Shown here: positions 10,790-23,631 of the stretch, piece after piece
Layout: every line of letters starts with the position of its first letter
Numbering within the stretch: position 1 is the stretch's first letter
Assembly (NCBI RefSeq): GCF_016545825.1
Contig: NC_052615.1
Location: 34,869,516 to 34,933,515, forward strand
DNA length: 64,000 nucleotides
Reading direction: 5' to 3'
Source of the DNA: Eucalyptus grandis
Lineage: Eukaryota > Streptophyta > Magnoliopsida > Myrtales > Myrtaceae
The notes under the pieces: model-generated
What the model was told of the DNA's origin: nothing
What the model saw: the letters and a program-made list of their open reading frames with translations, nothing else
Databases searched by the model: none
Translations under genes and position numbers: made by a program

Positions 10790-12900
10790 AATAGCGAAAA
10801 AAGCAATTCATAGAAAAAATAACCGGTAACTATTTTTTTTCAGGTAAATCACTAGTAACTTACCAACGGTTTTATGAAGATATGGACATTTCATAGTTTG
10901 CAAATTAGCAATTTTTGCACTAACTAACCAACTTTTATTTACATAACTTATGTTAATATTTCAAATTTTAGCTCTTATATGAAATTACCAAACTAAATTA
11001 AAATGAGTCACTAACTTTGTCATACTTATTACCCACTTCCTTGTATTACCGACTCTCATTTGAGTTACTTATCAATTATTAATTTTTTTTATCAAGGATG
11101 AGAGAAGTTTGTAGGTATAAGAAAATAAGCTAACTTGAATAAGAGTTGGTATTTGACCCCAAAAAATAATAATAAGAGTTGGTAATGCAAAATTACTTAG
11201 TAAGTTAATTGAAAAGGAATTGATAATATTGATTTCTAAAGGTGTTGGTAAATTAAATGTCGGTAAGCAAGACGAGTAAAAGTGATAACTAAATATCAAA
11301 GTCGGTAAACTTAAGAAAAATATAAGAATGATGGCAAGCAACTCAAATTGAAGGTGGTAACCCAAAACTCATTTATAACTTAATAAGAGAAAAGTTAATA
11401 AGTCACACAAATTAATAAAGGTTTGTAATTTCATATATTAGTTAATAAATTTAAGCCATTGGTTAAATTGATAAATAAAAGTCGTTGAAAATAAGAGAAG
11501 TATTTTGGTCAAAGATAAGAGCAATTCATAACCTTAAAAAAGAAACAAATAACCATTAGTAACTAACTCTAGAGCTAGTAGTGCAAAATTGAGTTGGTAA
11601 ATTAATCGGAGTAAAGTTGATTACGCTCTAATAGAGGTTTGTAATTTCTAAGGTTTAAATTATTAAAAGTTAGCAAGTGGTAAATTTAAGATAAAATTTA
11701 CATATGGTTAAGCAACTCAAATGAGAGTTGACAACATAAAACTAATTGGTAACTAAATTGGACAATAGTTGGTTAGTCTCATTGGTAATTTTATTTAATT
11801 AGTAGTAAATTAAGTTGTTGGTAAGAAAGATAAATAAAAATCGGTAATAACAAGAAAATTTTCTTTTATCAGAGATAGGAGAAGCTGGTAATTGAAAATA
11901 ATAAACAAACTAGCATTGCTAACTAACTTAAATAAGCGTTGGTAACAAGCTAGTCGGTCATTTAATGAGAAAATAGTTGGTAGCCACTTTAATTGAGCTG
12001 GGAAATTTCTACAAAGAATTTTTAAATTTTGAAAAAATTGGTATGAAAGGCAAATGTAAATGTAAAATAGAAAAATTAATAAACTAAAAGAAGAAAAAAT
12101 AAATATGGTAAGCAATTCAAATGAGAGTTGGTAACTCGAGACTCAAAAGTGACTCAAGTTGAAGAAAAAATCATTCAAACAATTGTTTTTAATTTTATAT
12201 AATAGTAAATAAACTTAAAGATGTTGGTAAAACAGTAAACAAAAATTTGTAAAGGTTAATAGAGGGCTTTTCTTTACCAGAGATAAGAAAAAGTTCATGA
12301 CTTAAAAAATTAAATAAACATCAGTAACTAACTCGAAATTGATCACACAAAATTAGTCAATTACTTAATTGAATGAAAGTTGGTAATCATTCTGACTAGT
12401 TCAGTAACTAATTTCTAAAAGAGTTGGTAAATTTGACATATTGATAAGTAAAGCAAATGAAAGTAAGTAAATCAATAGAGGATAACTAGTAAACTTAAAA
12501 AGAAAATACAAGTTGGTAGGTGCCTAAAATGAGATTTAGTAAAGCAAACTTAATTGGTAACCTAATGGGAGAAGAGCTAGTGAATCATGCAGATAAATGT
12601 TGGTAAATTCATAGAGGAGTTGACATATTTATGGCGTTACAAAAAAGACAAATAAAAGTTGATAAACGATAATATAAGTTGATAAATTTAAAAAATCCAA
12701 ATAACCATCGATGAGTATTTGAATATAAGAGTTAGTAGCCTAAATTAGTTGGTAATATAATTGGAGAAGATTGGCAAATCACTTAAATAAAGATTGTTAA
12801 ACTTATATAAAAGTCGATAATCTAAGGCATTAGTAAAAAGGATCAATGAAAGTTGGTAAAGGGTTTCTAACGCTATCAATAAAGAATAATGGTAATTTCA
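10790..12900. repeat. Diverged ~400-bp repeat array with GTTGGTAA motif and inverted left arm
   Basis: Purine-rich on the plus strand. The motif (G)TTGGTAA occurs at least fifteen times between about 11170 and 12860, with many one-base variants. Longer anchors recur. AAGCAACTCAAATGAGAGTT-like copies lie at about 11335, 11713, 12108 and 12517. AGATAAGAG-like copies lie at about 11095, 11511, 11871 and 12280. The period is thus roughly 360-415 bp. From about 10800 to 11085 the same sequence runs in reverse complement (CCGACTCTCATTTGAGTTAC near 11050), so the array contains an inverted arm with its switch near 11085-11095. There is no credible ORF. Confidence 0.75.
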
Positions 12901-13516
12901 TGAAAGTGTCAAAAAAATGCCAGGAAAATAAGTGACTTCTTGCTTCTTCTTCTTTTTATCCAAAATAACATCTAACAACTCCCTTAATCAATACAGAAAA
13001 TAAAAGGAATAAGACAACAGAAAGTAAATTTATCAGGGACTTCCAAATTGCTTCTTCTTGAATCTTTGGTAGATTCATTGCACTTATCAGTCACCATCAA
13101 CAGTCAATTCGGAGCTAATCAGCTGAAGCGATCCAAAATAGGCTCAACTCCCACAATGATTGTCTATATCATACCATCATTTTCTGCACTAATCATACGG
13201 TGATCAGGTACTTAATTAACTCATTTTGTTAAGGGGATTAGAAGAAGAGTTAGGGAAAGAGATAAAACAGCTGATGAGTGAATTTTTATCTTTTTGGGAA
13301 AAAAATTTGCTATTATTTCATTTCCTACCATTTTGCAAATGCATTAAACTAGGTCTTCACAAGTTATCAGATGTAGAATATCTATCAAGAACACCTGTTT
13401 TATGATAAGAATAGGATTTTTCATTTTCCACAGTTATTTGCCACTTGAAGATGAATTTCACATTAAAGTGTTGAAAAGAAGTAATTTTGGTCACTTCCAA
13501 AACAATACTCAAATAA

Positions 13517-14564
13517 TGGGAAAAGTACAAAAAAAAAGTCATAAAATTATTATATTTGTATCAATTCAGTTATAAATCTTTCAATTGGAATCAATTTGGC
13601 TATAAATTTTTTTATATTGGTACTAATTTAGTCCATCTAACAATTTTGATCAACCGACGCTAACGTGGACGCCAACCATCCAACTAACATCAACATGCTA
13701 ATTTTTTAATGATTTTTTTTTTTTTTTACTTTCTAAAGCCTCACTAGCCATTGCGAGGATCTAAGGAGGAAGAAGAGGGAAAAGGGAAGGGAAAAAGAAA
13801 ATGAAAAAATTAATAAAAATTCAAAATTATTAAACAATTGCAACGTCAGCATTGATCGAACGGCAGTCCACGTAAATGTCAACTCGCCAAAATTGGCTAG
13901 ATGGAGTCATTGGAGCCTCATCAACCACTGCGGGGATCTAAGGAGGAAGACGAGGGAAAAAGAAAAAGGAAATTTAAAAAAAAAAATGATAAAGTTAAAC
14001 AATTATTTAACAAATTGCTAGTGAGTTCTAGCCTCACTGGATTGGGCAATCTCATGGCCTTCAACAACAAGGCTTGAGCTTGCCTGAAGTCGATGAGCCT
14101 CAAGCTTCGCCAAATCAAGTGAGCTTGTGGCCTCCATTCGATGAGGCTCAAGCCTCACCAGATTGGGCGAGCTCGTCACTTCCGACGATAGCTGGAGCTC
14201 ACCCTTTGTAACCCAACCGAGAATGAATTGCCAGATGAAGCAGAAGGGATGGCGTGAGGAAACTAAGGAGTGAAGGACAGTAAGAAGGAAAAGAGAAAAA
14301 GAAAAAGGAAAAAAGTAAATAAAAAGAAAGAAAATAAAAGCAAATAAAAAACAACTATATTAAAAATTCGAATGTTTTAAAATTAAAAATTCATTTTTTT
14401 CCTGCGATGAAGTGCCAAATTATTTTTTTAATGGGATCCAAAAGGTAGAAAACATTTTGAATTATATATCACCAAATAAAGGAAAACAAACCATATTCTT
14501 GAAAAATGCTTTATCGGAAATCATTTTCCTTTATCTTTAAGTTTTCCGTGAAACAAACGCACCC
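13517..14564. mobile_element. Composite decayed foldback/TIR elements
   Basis: The left end (13517-13735, GGGAAAAGTAC then T-rich 'tcaatt-agt-ata' sequence) resembles the left arm of the foldback at 59999. The right end (14440-14564, ending GAAACAAACGCACCC then TTA) is an arm of the Harbinger-like family seen at 56490 and 59041. Between them is a GC-richer core with repeated GAGGCTC words and an internal direct repeat (GGATCTAAGGAGGAAGA at about 13757 and 13934). It looks like nested or fused elements, each missing an arm. Confidence 0.55.
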
Positions 14565-15396
14565 TTAGTGTTAATTATCAAAAGCACTCTCTTTGAAAGA
14601 AAACATATAAACAGTACGTAAAGTTGTAGTGACGGTTCGGATAGGTAGATTTGGATGTGAATGTCAATTTGGGAATATCTGTTCGGCACTCTATTAGATT
14701 TTAAAAATGATGATGTCCCCAGCAATTGTGATTATTGGACAGGCCTCCGTCCAAATGACCCCGAATGTGGGGCCGAATATATTGACCAAGCCCACCCATA
14801 ACAAAAAGAAAAAGATTGTACGTAAAAATTTGGGCCAGGCCCGGAACGAAGTTTAGCAGGTTGGGCTGGGTCCAAACCAAAGTTGGGGCGGCTCGAGGTT
14901 TCTCATGCAGGGACATTTCCCAAGTCTGACCATTTGCCTTTCGAATCTCTCGAGCTTTGAGCGGGGGTGTCGGCCCGTCGACGATCTCCATTCATCGGTC
15001 CTATCCCGCGTGCTCGTTTGAAATTCAGGATCGTTTCTCCATGTTATTAGTTATTTTTCGAGACGATCCCTGCGCTTTTTCAAGGCTTATGTCGTTAGTT
15101 CTTCCATTAAAATGCCCTAGCAAGGAGCTGAGGTGAATGCTGGGGTGCCAAGTTTGGACGAATTGAGATGTGACTTATGGTGGTGCTCGAGGAGGGTGTT
15201 CGCCGCGAGATTGCGACGGCGGGACTTGATGACTTGGTAGTAGCGGCAACATGAGAGAGAGAGAGAGAAAGAGGACAACTTGGCGACCCATCTTTGCTGT
15301 TGTTGCTCCTGTTTGTAATTGGGAAGGCTGCGACCACCATGAGCGGTGGTCGCACTATAATTCAAGCCTTCAAATCCGACAAAGCAGTCCCCAAAG
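14565..15396. other. Intergenic, no supported gene
   Basis: Contains short reading frames on both strands, none with family features. A GA microsatellite lies at about 15254-15273. Confidence 0.5.
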
Positions 15397-16016
15397 ACCC
15401 ATTTGGTAATTGATCAATTCTTGACGACTTTTATTTTGTTCCCCGAAATAAAAAATAAAAATAACAAAAATTTGTTTGATAACGTTAGTTAATTTTTCTA
15501 GTCCTAAGAATGGATTTGGAATGGCATCAAGAAGTAAAAAAATTATTTCTCTATTCCGTTGAACAATTCTAAAATTAAACCATTTATTTTTTTTATTTTC
15601 TTCTTCTTCCTCCTCTAGCTAGTCACCAGGCTCGGTGATGCCAATGACCAACCAAAGATGACATCCAACAATCTAGCTAGAGCCTCATTGGCTCTCGATG
15701 AGGCTCAACCTCGTAGTGGTTAGGCGAGGCTTTGCTAAGGCCGGCGAGATCACAGGCTAGAGAGGGAGAAAGAAGGTAAGGAAAAAAGAAAAAAAATCTC
15801 ATGAAATTATAAAAAAATTAAAAGAAATTATTAGTTAAAAAAATTAAGAATCGTACCTAACACATTATTGATCATTTTCTATTTTGGAAGTAGAAATTTT
15901 GTACAATTACTTAACGTATTCTAATGCCATAAATTCGTCTAGGAAATAGAATAAGAAAAATTATATGTAAGTAAAAATTATTCTTGAAAACGGGATGATT
16001 ACCCAACATTCTCTAA
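15397..16016. mobile_element. Probable foldback element
   Basis: The ends are loosely inverted (left CCCATTTGGTAATTGATCA; reverse complement of the right GAATGTTGGGTAATCATCC). Inside is a pyrimidine tract (about 15585-15615), a GC-rich core with GAGGCT words (15620-15760), then a purine tract (15760-15800). The layout matches the better-defined foldback elements here. Exact ends and target duplication are unresolved. Confidence 0.45.
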
Positions 16017-16229
16017 TATGTCAAAAACAGAAGAAAACGCACTCTTAATTATATAATAAAACGAGAGCGGGAGCAGGGATTGCAATAGCCCCGTCGCCAA
16101 ACGAGCCGAGTCAAGGGCATTTCAAAGCGCAACGTCCATGACGCAATTGACGACCCCCCTACGGCGTCGTTTTCCCGCTATCTTCTTCCCCCAGCTCCGG
16201 TTCAACTCCTAAAGCGGTCTCTTCCTTCC

Positions 16230-17302
16230 GGACTCCTCCGTCCTCGAGCTGCGCAAGGAAAAACACACAGCAGGCGCTCCGCGATCTGGGGCCGTCGTCT
16301 CCGGCTGCCTAGGGTTTAGCCCCAACATCCTCCGCAAAGTCTCCCCCTCCCCGCAGGTAAGTCCCCCTCTCGCCCCTCCCCATGCTCGCCGCCCGATGCA
16401 TTTTCTTGGCGCCGCGTGGTTTGTGTACGGTCGTGTCGAGGTTGAAGCGGATCGGAGATCTGGTTCGGTTTCCGGCCGGAATTCCGGTCGTCGCTCGTCC
16501 GGCCTCGGAATACAGTGAATTCGCCCTTCTGTTCGGCCCGGCGTTTTGTGCGTTTTGGGTGCGGTGTCTGATGCTTTCGATTGGGTGCTCTTCTTCGTGG
16601 ATCGCTGGAAACGAGAGGATTTTCTTCGTTAAGCTCGTCTCGTGCCTCGAGGTTTCGCGCACTAGGAGCTGGAAATTCGCTGACCGGTGTTTAGAAATTT
16701 GTTTCTTTTCGAGCGAAATGTTTTGGGTTTTTAAGAGCGCTGGAGCGCTGTGAAAATGCTGCGAGAACGGAGCTCTTTTTGCGTTTGGTGCTGGAAGGAC
16801 ATTGTGGAGAAGGAATTGATTGTAGTTTGATTTATTTTCTTTCGAACCATTTGTTGGGGCTCCAAGAATGGCAAAGTCTGCTGAGAGTGTAATTCTAGTT
16901 TCACTTGCAATTTTGTAGGTTTGATTGAAAAATTAAACTAGATCTACGATGTGATTGCATTTTTTCTGTGTTACAATAACCCACGGGACATGCATCACCA
17001 CCCAAGTCTTAAAATTGGAGTGGATTCGCCTTTTAGATGTTTGGGTGCAAATCCAACTGCATTGTTTGGAGTGTGTCACTTCGTGTAGAATAGCGAATGC
17101 ACTGTAAAATTGTCATGTTGAGGTAAATTGATTGAGATAGTTGTTGCATATTTCTAAGAGTATGAATGTTAAAAATAGCCAGCTAACTGCACTTTAATAT
17201 TTATCTTAATAAACTTATTTACTTCATAGTTCTTAAATTCTGCTCTTCATCCACACTCACGTCTCTGATAACGATTGTTATACATTTGTGAGCTTTTTGC
17301 AG
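16230..17302 (+). other. 5' UTR exon and leader intron of the SR gene
   Basis: A GC-rich leader ends CCCCGCAG at 16356 and is followed by GTAAGT. An acceptor TTTTTGCAG lies at 17294-17302. This gives a 946-bp leader intron (16357-17302) placing the next exon at 17303, 25 bp before the ATG. A 123-codon reading frame at 16382-16753 lies inside this intron and is not a gene. Confidence 0.65.
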
Positions 17303-17327
17303 ATAATATTGCTTGAACTTGAAGAAA

Positions 17328-20315
17328 ATGAGGCCCATATTTTGCGGTAACCTAGATTATGATGCACGCCAATCTGATGTTGAGCGACTTTTTAAAAGAT
17401 ATGGCAGAGTCGAAAGAGTTGATATGAAATCTGGTAAATTTTCTGCTATTGCATGTTCAGAGTTAGTGTTGGCATCTGTTGAAATGTTATTTTTTGTATC
17501 GACACTTATTCCTTATCTATTAATGATTATTGTATCGCAAGCTTTTTGGCCTATTTAGCAGCTATGCAAGCAACCTCGAGCATGAAACTTAGCGAGAACT
17601 TCAAAATATGTCTTATATGGATAAGACCTGTCATGCTCATAGTGTAAGACCAAACCAGAAGTGTATGTGCCTTTAAGCATATGAGGCACATATAGACAAT
17701 TTATTCAGTTTGTATTTATCCTTTTCTTCCTATGTGAGCCTTTCTACTTGAACGCTTGATCTGGAATTTTGGTTACATTATTTACATTAGGTAAGGACAA
17801 GATGGGAGATCTAAGAGCTTAAATCTTGCTTTAGTAAGGAGACTCTTTACACCTCAAAATGATGTTGTGAGGAACTTAATCAAACACTGAGAAGGTATTC
17901 TGGAAAGAATAGTTATAACAACTTGGTAACTTACTTTCTTAGATCTGGATGTGTAACTTTGTTCCCCAATTTTTATTTTACTTTTGAAGGATGCTTTTGC
18001 GTGGATACTCTTGTATTGACTGTTGAGTTGATGTCCTTTATTGGTCATTTGAGAGAGAAAGAGGGAGATTTTAGGTTCTGGACAGTTTGGTTGTGCTTCA
18101 GGTGTAATCACTGACTTAATATTTGAAGTGGTGTAGTTGTTGGGATGTCCACTAGCAAATAGACCTAACTAAAGACACTTCTTATCACCCTCAACTTGTC
18201 ATTGTTCCTGATCACTTTCCAATAATTAGTGAAAGCCTGGAAGTGGTTCGTAAAGAGTCTTTGATGTTCTCTTTGGATACAATAGTTTTGCATGGGCTTG
18301 TTGCTTGTTTTTCTTTTGAAGAAAAGCAGATGTTGAAAATGTAGCTCCATGCTCAACTATATCTTTGGCGCAGGATTACTTGGAATATCCATGTACTTCT
18401 TGGATGGATGTGCTGTCCTGCATTTCTTTTCTTCCCTGCGCTACGCTTCATCTTCTTGTGTTTTTAAGGAGACCCAACATAATTTGCAATGGCACCAATC
18501 ATATGATTCCTTGAGACACTATTGCCCTTTCACTTTTCCCGGAATCCCTTCAGTCCTCAATTTTCAACATCTTTCTCTCTAGAGATCTCAACTATCTCAC
18601 ATCCAAAGACAGGTGTTGTGTTGCCTCTCCATAGATTTCTTTTGTTGCTACTTTCACCCTCTCTTTGGGTTCAAGTGATAAATATTAAGAGTGAAATTAT
18701 GCTGATTTCAAGCTGTCTTCTGTCCTCTTCTTCTGCTTGCTTTTTACTGCCAAAATATATTTGCTCGGGATCCTCAACATTTTGAATTTATAGGATATGC
18801 CTTTGTCTACATGGAGGATGAGAGAGATGCAGATGATGCAGTTCGAAGGCTTGATAGAATAGAATTTGGCAGAAAGGGACGCCGACTTCGTGTTGAATGG
18901 AGTAAGGTAGGATTGGTGATGATCATTGGTATTTGGACTCATGCGTTTGAATAGGATTATAGTATTTGTTATAGGGTTGAACCAAAGTAGACATTCTGGA
19001 TGCACTGCTTGACATGCTTCTCTGAGATGATTGGCCTGAAAAAGGAAAAGATGAAAAGACAAAGCATGAATCTAAAATTTACTTAAGGAAAGAAAACATT
19101 TTGAGGTTCGAGAATGAGAATCAAAATATGAGTTCTTTCATGACTTCAACCTTTCCCTTTAGAAAGATTGTATATTTTCTCTGAGGCAGATACAAATTGA
19201 TTTGGTTCAGGTGGTCTATGAGATCACTTTGCTGACTGTTTTAACAATTCTGTCTCCCAGGATGATAATGGTGGTAGAAGGGGTGGTGGTTCCAGAAGAT
19301 CCGCAGCTAGCACGAGACCATCGAAGACCCTGTTTGTCATTAATTTTGATCCAATACATACTAGGCCCAGGGATTTGGAGAGGCATTTTGATCCATATGG
19401 AAAGATAGCAAATATAAGGATCAGAAGGAATTTCGCATTTGTCCAATATGAGACACAGGAGGATGCTACAAGGGCCTTGGATGCGACAAATATGAGGTTT
19501 GATTGTCCTGAGAACTTCAAATTTATTCTTCTAATATGGGGTCCTTGAGACTGTTATGGTTAAAGTTTGTTTAGTAGGAGTTTTTGAGATAATCTACATC
19601 CCATATTCTTCTGATAAAATTATTTTGAGGGGAATGGTTATCACTTATCACAAAGTAGTTCCAATGTCTGTTCATGACATTACCTCAGTTTATCTCTGCA
19701 GTGTGTGATGCCATAGCACCCCTATTATGCTTACTGCTGTCAGAAGGTGGTGCTTAGTTTTTCTTATTTGTTATTCTAAGTAGTGGGAATCCAAGAAGTG
19801 CAACATGACACGCTACTTGGAATATCAAGGGACAGGACTGAGCTTTTAGGCTATTTATCTTATCGAAGTATAATGGGATACGACCCTTGTCATATTAATC
19901 AAGTAATCATCATTGTGAATGTAGCAAATTGATGGATCGAGTAATCACAGTGGAATATGCAATTAAGGATGATGATGAGAGAGGGAATGGTTACAGTCCT
20001 GATAGAAGGGATCGTGATGCGTCTCCTCGTGGAAGGGGACGTGGGAGATCACCAAGTCCATATCGTCGAGATAGGGGTAGCCCTGATTATGGGCGTGGTG
20101 CCGTTTCAAATTCTAGAGATGACCCCCGAGGGAGTCCCACATACGACAGAGCTGAAAGCCCTGTAAATGAGAGATATCACAGGTTAGCTTGAATGCAGAG
20201 CCTGATTTAAGCATTTCTTTTCCTCTAACTTAATTTGGTTTGTTTCTTTGACTTTTTGAATGTGCTTTGATGTTGTAGCCGTTCACCTCCACCTCGTGAA
20301 AGATCTCGTTCTTGA
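17328..20315 (+). CDS. RS40-like: SR splicing factor, RS40/RS41-like (spliced CDS)
   Basis: Nuclear pre-mRNA splicing factor. Exons: 17328-17433, 18794-18906, 19261-19496, 19925-20182 and 20279-20315, all GT-AG. They sum to 750 nt (249 aa plus stop) with phases that agree. RRM1 is residues about 1-72 (RNP2 IFCGNL, RNP1 YAFVYMED) and RRM2 about 96-165 (RNP2 LFVINF, RNP1 NFAFVQYE). The tail is Arg/Ser/Pro/Gly-rich with RGSPDYGRG and SPSPYRR, typical of the plant-specific RS subfamily, and ends PRERSRS. At 249 aa it is shorter than RS40/RS41 of Arabidopsis (about 350 aa, from memory). Intron 1 of the coding part is long (1360 bp). In this family that intron commonly hosts regulated alternative splicing. 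No operon context applies. Confidence 0.93.
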
Positions 20316-22923
20316 GAAAGCGCAGCAAAGAAGTTATGGCAGGTGATGGTGAGGCTTAGGATATTTATTGTCTGGCGCAGGGTCACTTCTGGAGCTCTGT
20401 TAAGGACCTTTTATGTGTACGTTTTGGGTTCTCTTTTAGCTTTAATAGGCTTTGGATTCATAAGGTAGATGTTCGTTTAATCATGTCTGATGTACGGTGG
20501 AACTTTGAATGATTGCCGATGTTAACATGCAATATTTTTTTAACCTGAACACCTTGTAGTACTGTGCTTTGGTATGAATTTGCAAATTTTCCGGTTTCCC
20601 GCTGTAGAGATTCTGGATATTTGAAAAGCACCCCAGCTTACATTACCCGGTACTGAATTGGTACTTGAGCTTATTAAGAAACGTTTTTTGTGGCGTTTTG
20701 GGTAGATTGGAAGTATGATCTCGAGCCTTGCAGCTTTAACGAACTTATGAAACTCCTTCTCTTACGAGTCTAACTTTCTAGTGAGTGGTTAGGGCTCTAT
20801 ATTGCGGAATCATGAATTCATAGTAGGTCAAACTGAGCCCGAGTGGAGCTTAATGCAACTTGGTGGTGGGTTTTTGAGTCAATACATGCTGTGCAGAATT
20901 AGAAACGGAGCCTTGTCTGTCCGGCTTGATATATGGCCCTCAGTCAGGAGCTGGCGAAACCTCTCTTGGAAATTGGGAACGTTTGTGTCCTGATGCTTCT
21001 TAAGTTCATTTAATTCACATTCAGTTCACCGGACAGAACTTGAACCCGACTGAGTTTCCGAGATGTTCTCTGAGTTCGAAGTCTCAAGATACGCCCGATT
21101 TTGACTTTTAAGCAGTACGATCTGTTTATATAATTGTTATTGTTCGTAGGCAGTAGGCTCGGAATCTTGTTGACCCGGCAATATTTCATCGGCCTATTCA
21201 CATGCCCTTGATGAGTAGGAAAAGGTAGAATCGAAGTCGAAGGTAAAGAAGAGAGAGAAACATCGGGAGACCGATCCGCGCCCTTCCGGTCACGCATCCA
21301 CGCCTTGGGATAGCTGACAAAAGTGACAACGGACGTCGTCATCCCCACGAGCCACGCTTCTCGGGGCTCTCGCCTCCGCATACCAAAAGGCTGCTCCCGT
21401 TCTCTCACGCTGCTCTCCTCTGCTTCGCTAAACATGCACAACTTTCTCTGTTTTTTATTTATTTATTTGTCCCCTTCTCTTTTCTTTTGAATATCAAATC
21501 GTTTCAAAAGCATGTCGAGATTCGAATATTAAAATGCACAAGTTCAAGTGAGTGCATGGGAGCTGCCGAGCGCTTTGGCAAGAGTGCTTCGTGTCGTCCC
21601 TGTCCAGAAAGGCGAGCTCTCGAAACTGCGTCCGTACGAGTTCCCGAGCCGGCCTCTCTGTTTTTTCCAACATTCAGCTTCTTGAAAATGAAATGCTCTG
21701 AAAAAAGAAATGAAAATCCAAACTATATTCTCGAATTGACCCATTTTTAGTTTCCAACATTTGAACCCAGAATGAGTAATACTGAGGATAATGCTACTGT
21801 ATGAATAAATTCATCATATATAAAGCCTCTTACGGTCAAACCATTTTCTATGTTTGTTGCTCTGACATGCCAGCTTATTTTTTTCGAATTTGTCAATGTA
21901 ATAAATGCCCTTACATATTGCCTTTTTTTTTTTTTTCTGTGCATGATTATGCCCTCTCCATCGATGGACCAATTTGAATAATCTCTATTTGAAGATGGAT
22001 GGAGAGTAACAAGGATAAAAAGTCAACACGAATATCGATGGCTTTTGTACTTAGCATTGGCGTCATCAGTGATTGCATCGTACTCTTATCGTTTGAGTCG
22101 AACATGAAACAGTATCAAAAGGACGTACAAGGGAGAGGGATCTTGTGGACTGTACATCACGTTCGCATCACAAAACTAGGTTCATTTGCTAGAAAAGTCA
22201 ATTGATTCTCAATATGACTTTCTTTTTATGGAAAATTTTTATTTTGCTTTCTTTAGCTTACCATGGGCCTAAGAAATTATTAAATCGAGAATCGGTTTCT
22301 TCCTTTCTTTCTATCATCTTCCAATGGTAGCTAGGGAGATTTTTATTACAAAACAAGGAAAGAATAGATTGAGAAATTTAAGATTCAAGTCAGTGTTTAG
22401 TGGCATGTGCTCATGTTGACTAGGGGAAGGAGCAACTTAGCCATATGGTCCTCGTAAATGAAGTAGATTAATATAGACTACAATCATTTTGCTAACATGG
22501 TCATGGATGCATCCCCCGGACTCACTAATAATGTCAAAGCCTAAAAGAAAAAGTGCATCGCTTCATGCATGCGCCCAATTATTATAACATTTTCATTACT
22601 TCCTTTAATTTAGCATAGCTAACTAGGCACCCCACTCGATAAAAAATAAGTGAGATCTTTAGTACCAATAATTAATTTAAGTTCTTACAATCTAATACAA
22701 AATCATGTATGGCATTGCTCCCGATAAATGGTTTGAGAATGTCAAGTCATCGGTTTAATGCATATAATGTGATTAGCTCGAGAAGTTACTACGTGCGTCC
22801 GCGTAATGCCTGGTTTTCAAACTTTTGAATGTACTTAGAAAATGCAGAAAAATAACCCCGAAGTAAAAAAGAAGAAACAGGCTAACAGTGCACGATGTAT
22901 TAATCGCGTCATTATTTTTTTAA
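20316..22923. other. 3' UTR of the SR gene, then intergenic
   Basis: The first few hundred bases are the likely 3' UTR. The rest holds only short reading frames without family features. I see no structured repeat before 22924. Confidence 0.5.
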
Positions 22924-23628
22924 GAGTACGTTTAGTATCATTTCTGTTCAAAATTGTTTCAGAGAACAAAAAAAAAAAAACAAAAAAAAATTATTTTTGT
23001 TCCTGAGAACAATTTTTAACCGGAAGAATGCGTTTGGTAAACTTGTTCTTAGAATAAAAAAGAACAAAAACATGTTTGGTAAATTTGTGTTCTTTTTTTT
23101 GTTTCTTTAAAGTTTTTAATATTTTTATTTTATTTTTCATTTTTTCTTTCTTTTCTTTTTTTCTTTATTTCTTCCTTGTGGCCGACGGTCTCGCTGAATC
23201 CGGGCGAGCCCGAGCTTGCCTAGCCAAGGCGAGGCCGAGCGTTGCCGACGGGCGCGAGGCTTGGCCTCGCCTTGTTTGGGTGAGCCCGAGCTAGCCTAGG
23301 TGGCGCTGGATTTGGGCGATCTCAAGCTCGCCTAGCCAAGGTGAGGGCAAGCCTTGCCAAGGGTCGGCGACGCTCTAGCAAGGTCGCCGGCCCTTGATGG
23401 CGTTGCCGCCCAAAGGAAATAGAAGAAAAATAGAAGAGAGAGAAAATTTGTTTCTTGAAAGTGTTTCAAAAATAAGAAACAAATTTCTTTTTGTTTCTTG
23501 TTTTCGGAAAAAATAGATTTTGAATAAAAACGCAAAGAACGCTGTTTTTTTTTTTTTTCCTCGAAAAAAAAAAAAAACAGGATTTTTATTCATAAACAAA
23601 AAAAAAAAAGTTACAAACAAACACCCCC
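22924..23628. mobile_element. Non-autonomous PIF/Harbinger-like foldback element
   Basis: It is flanked by TAA at 22921-22923 and 23629-23631. The ends are imperfect inverted repeats (GAGTACGTTTAGTATC; reverse complement of the right GGGGTGTTTGTTTGTAAC). The subterminal arms hold repeated TTTGTTC/GAACAAA tracts. The interior runs from a T-rich tract (23090-23178) through a GC-rich core with GGCGAGGC words (23180-23410) to a purine tract. The subterminal sequence resembles that of the 39390-43694 insertion, so they may be one family. Confidence 0.6.
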
Positions 23629-23631
23629 TAA

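Noticed and set aside
11072..12115. Minus-strand frames of 97 and 101 codons rich in Leu/Ile/Phe/Ser
   Set aside because: They lie in the purine-skewed repeat array; the hydrophobic composition is a by-product of T-rich sequence, not membrane proteins.
16382..16753. 123-codon plus-strand frame
   Set aside because: Lies in the GC-rich leader intron of the SR gene just after a GTAAGT donor; no domain seen.
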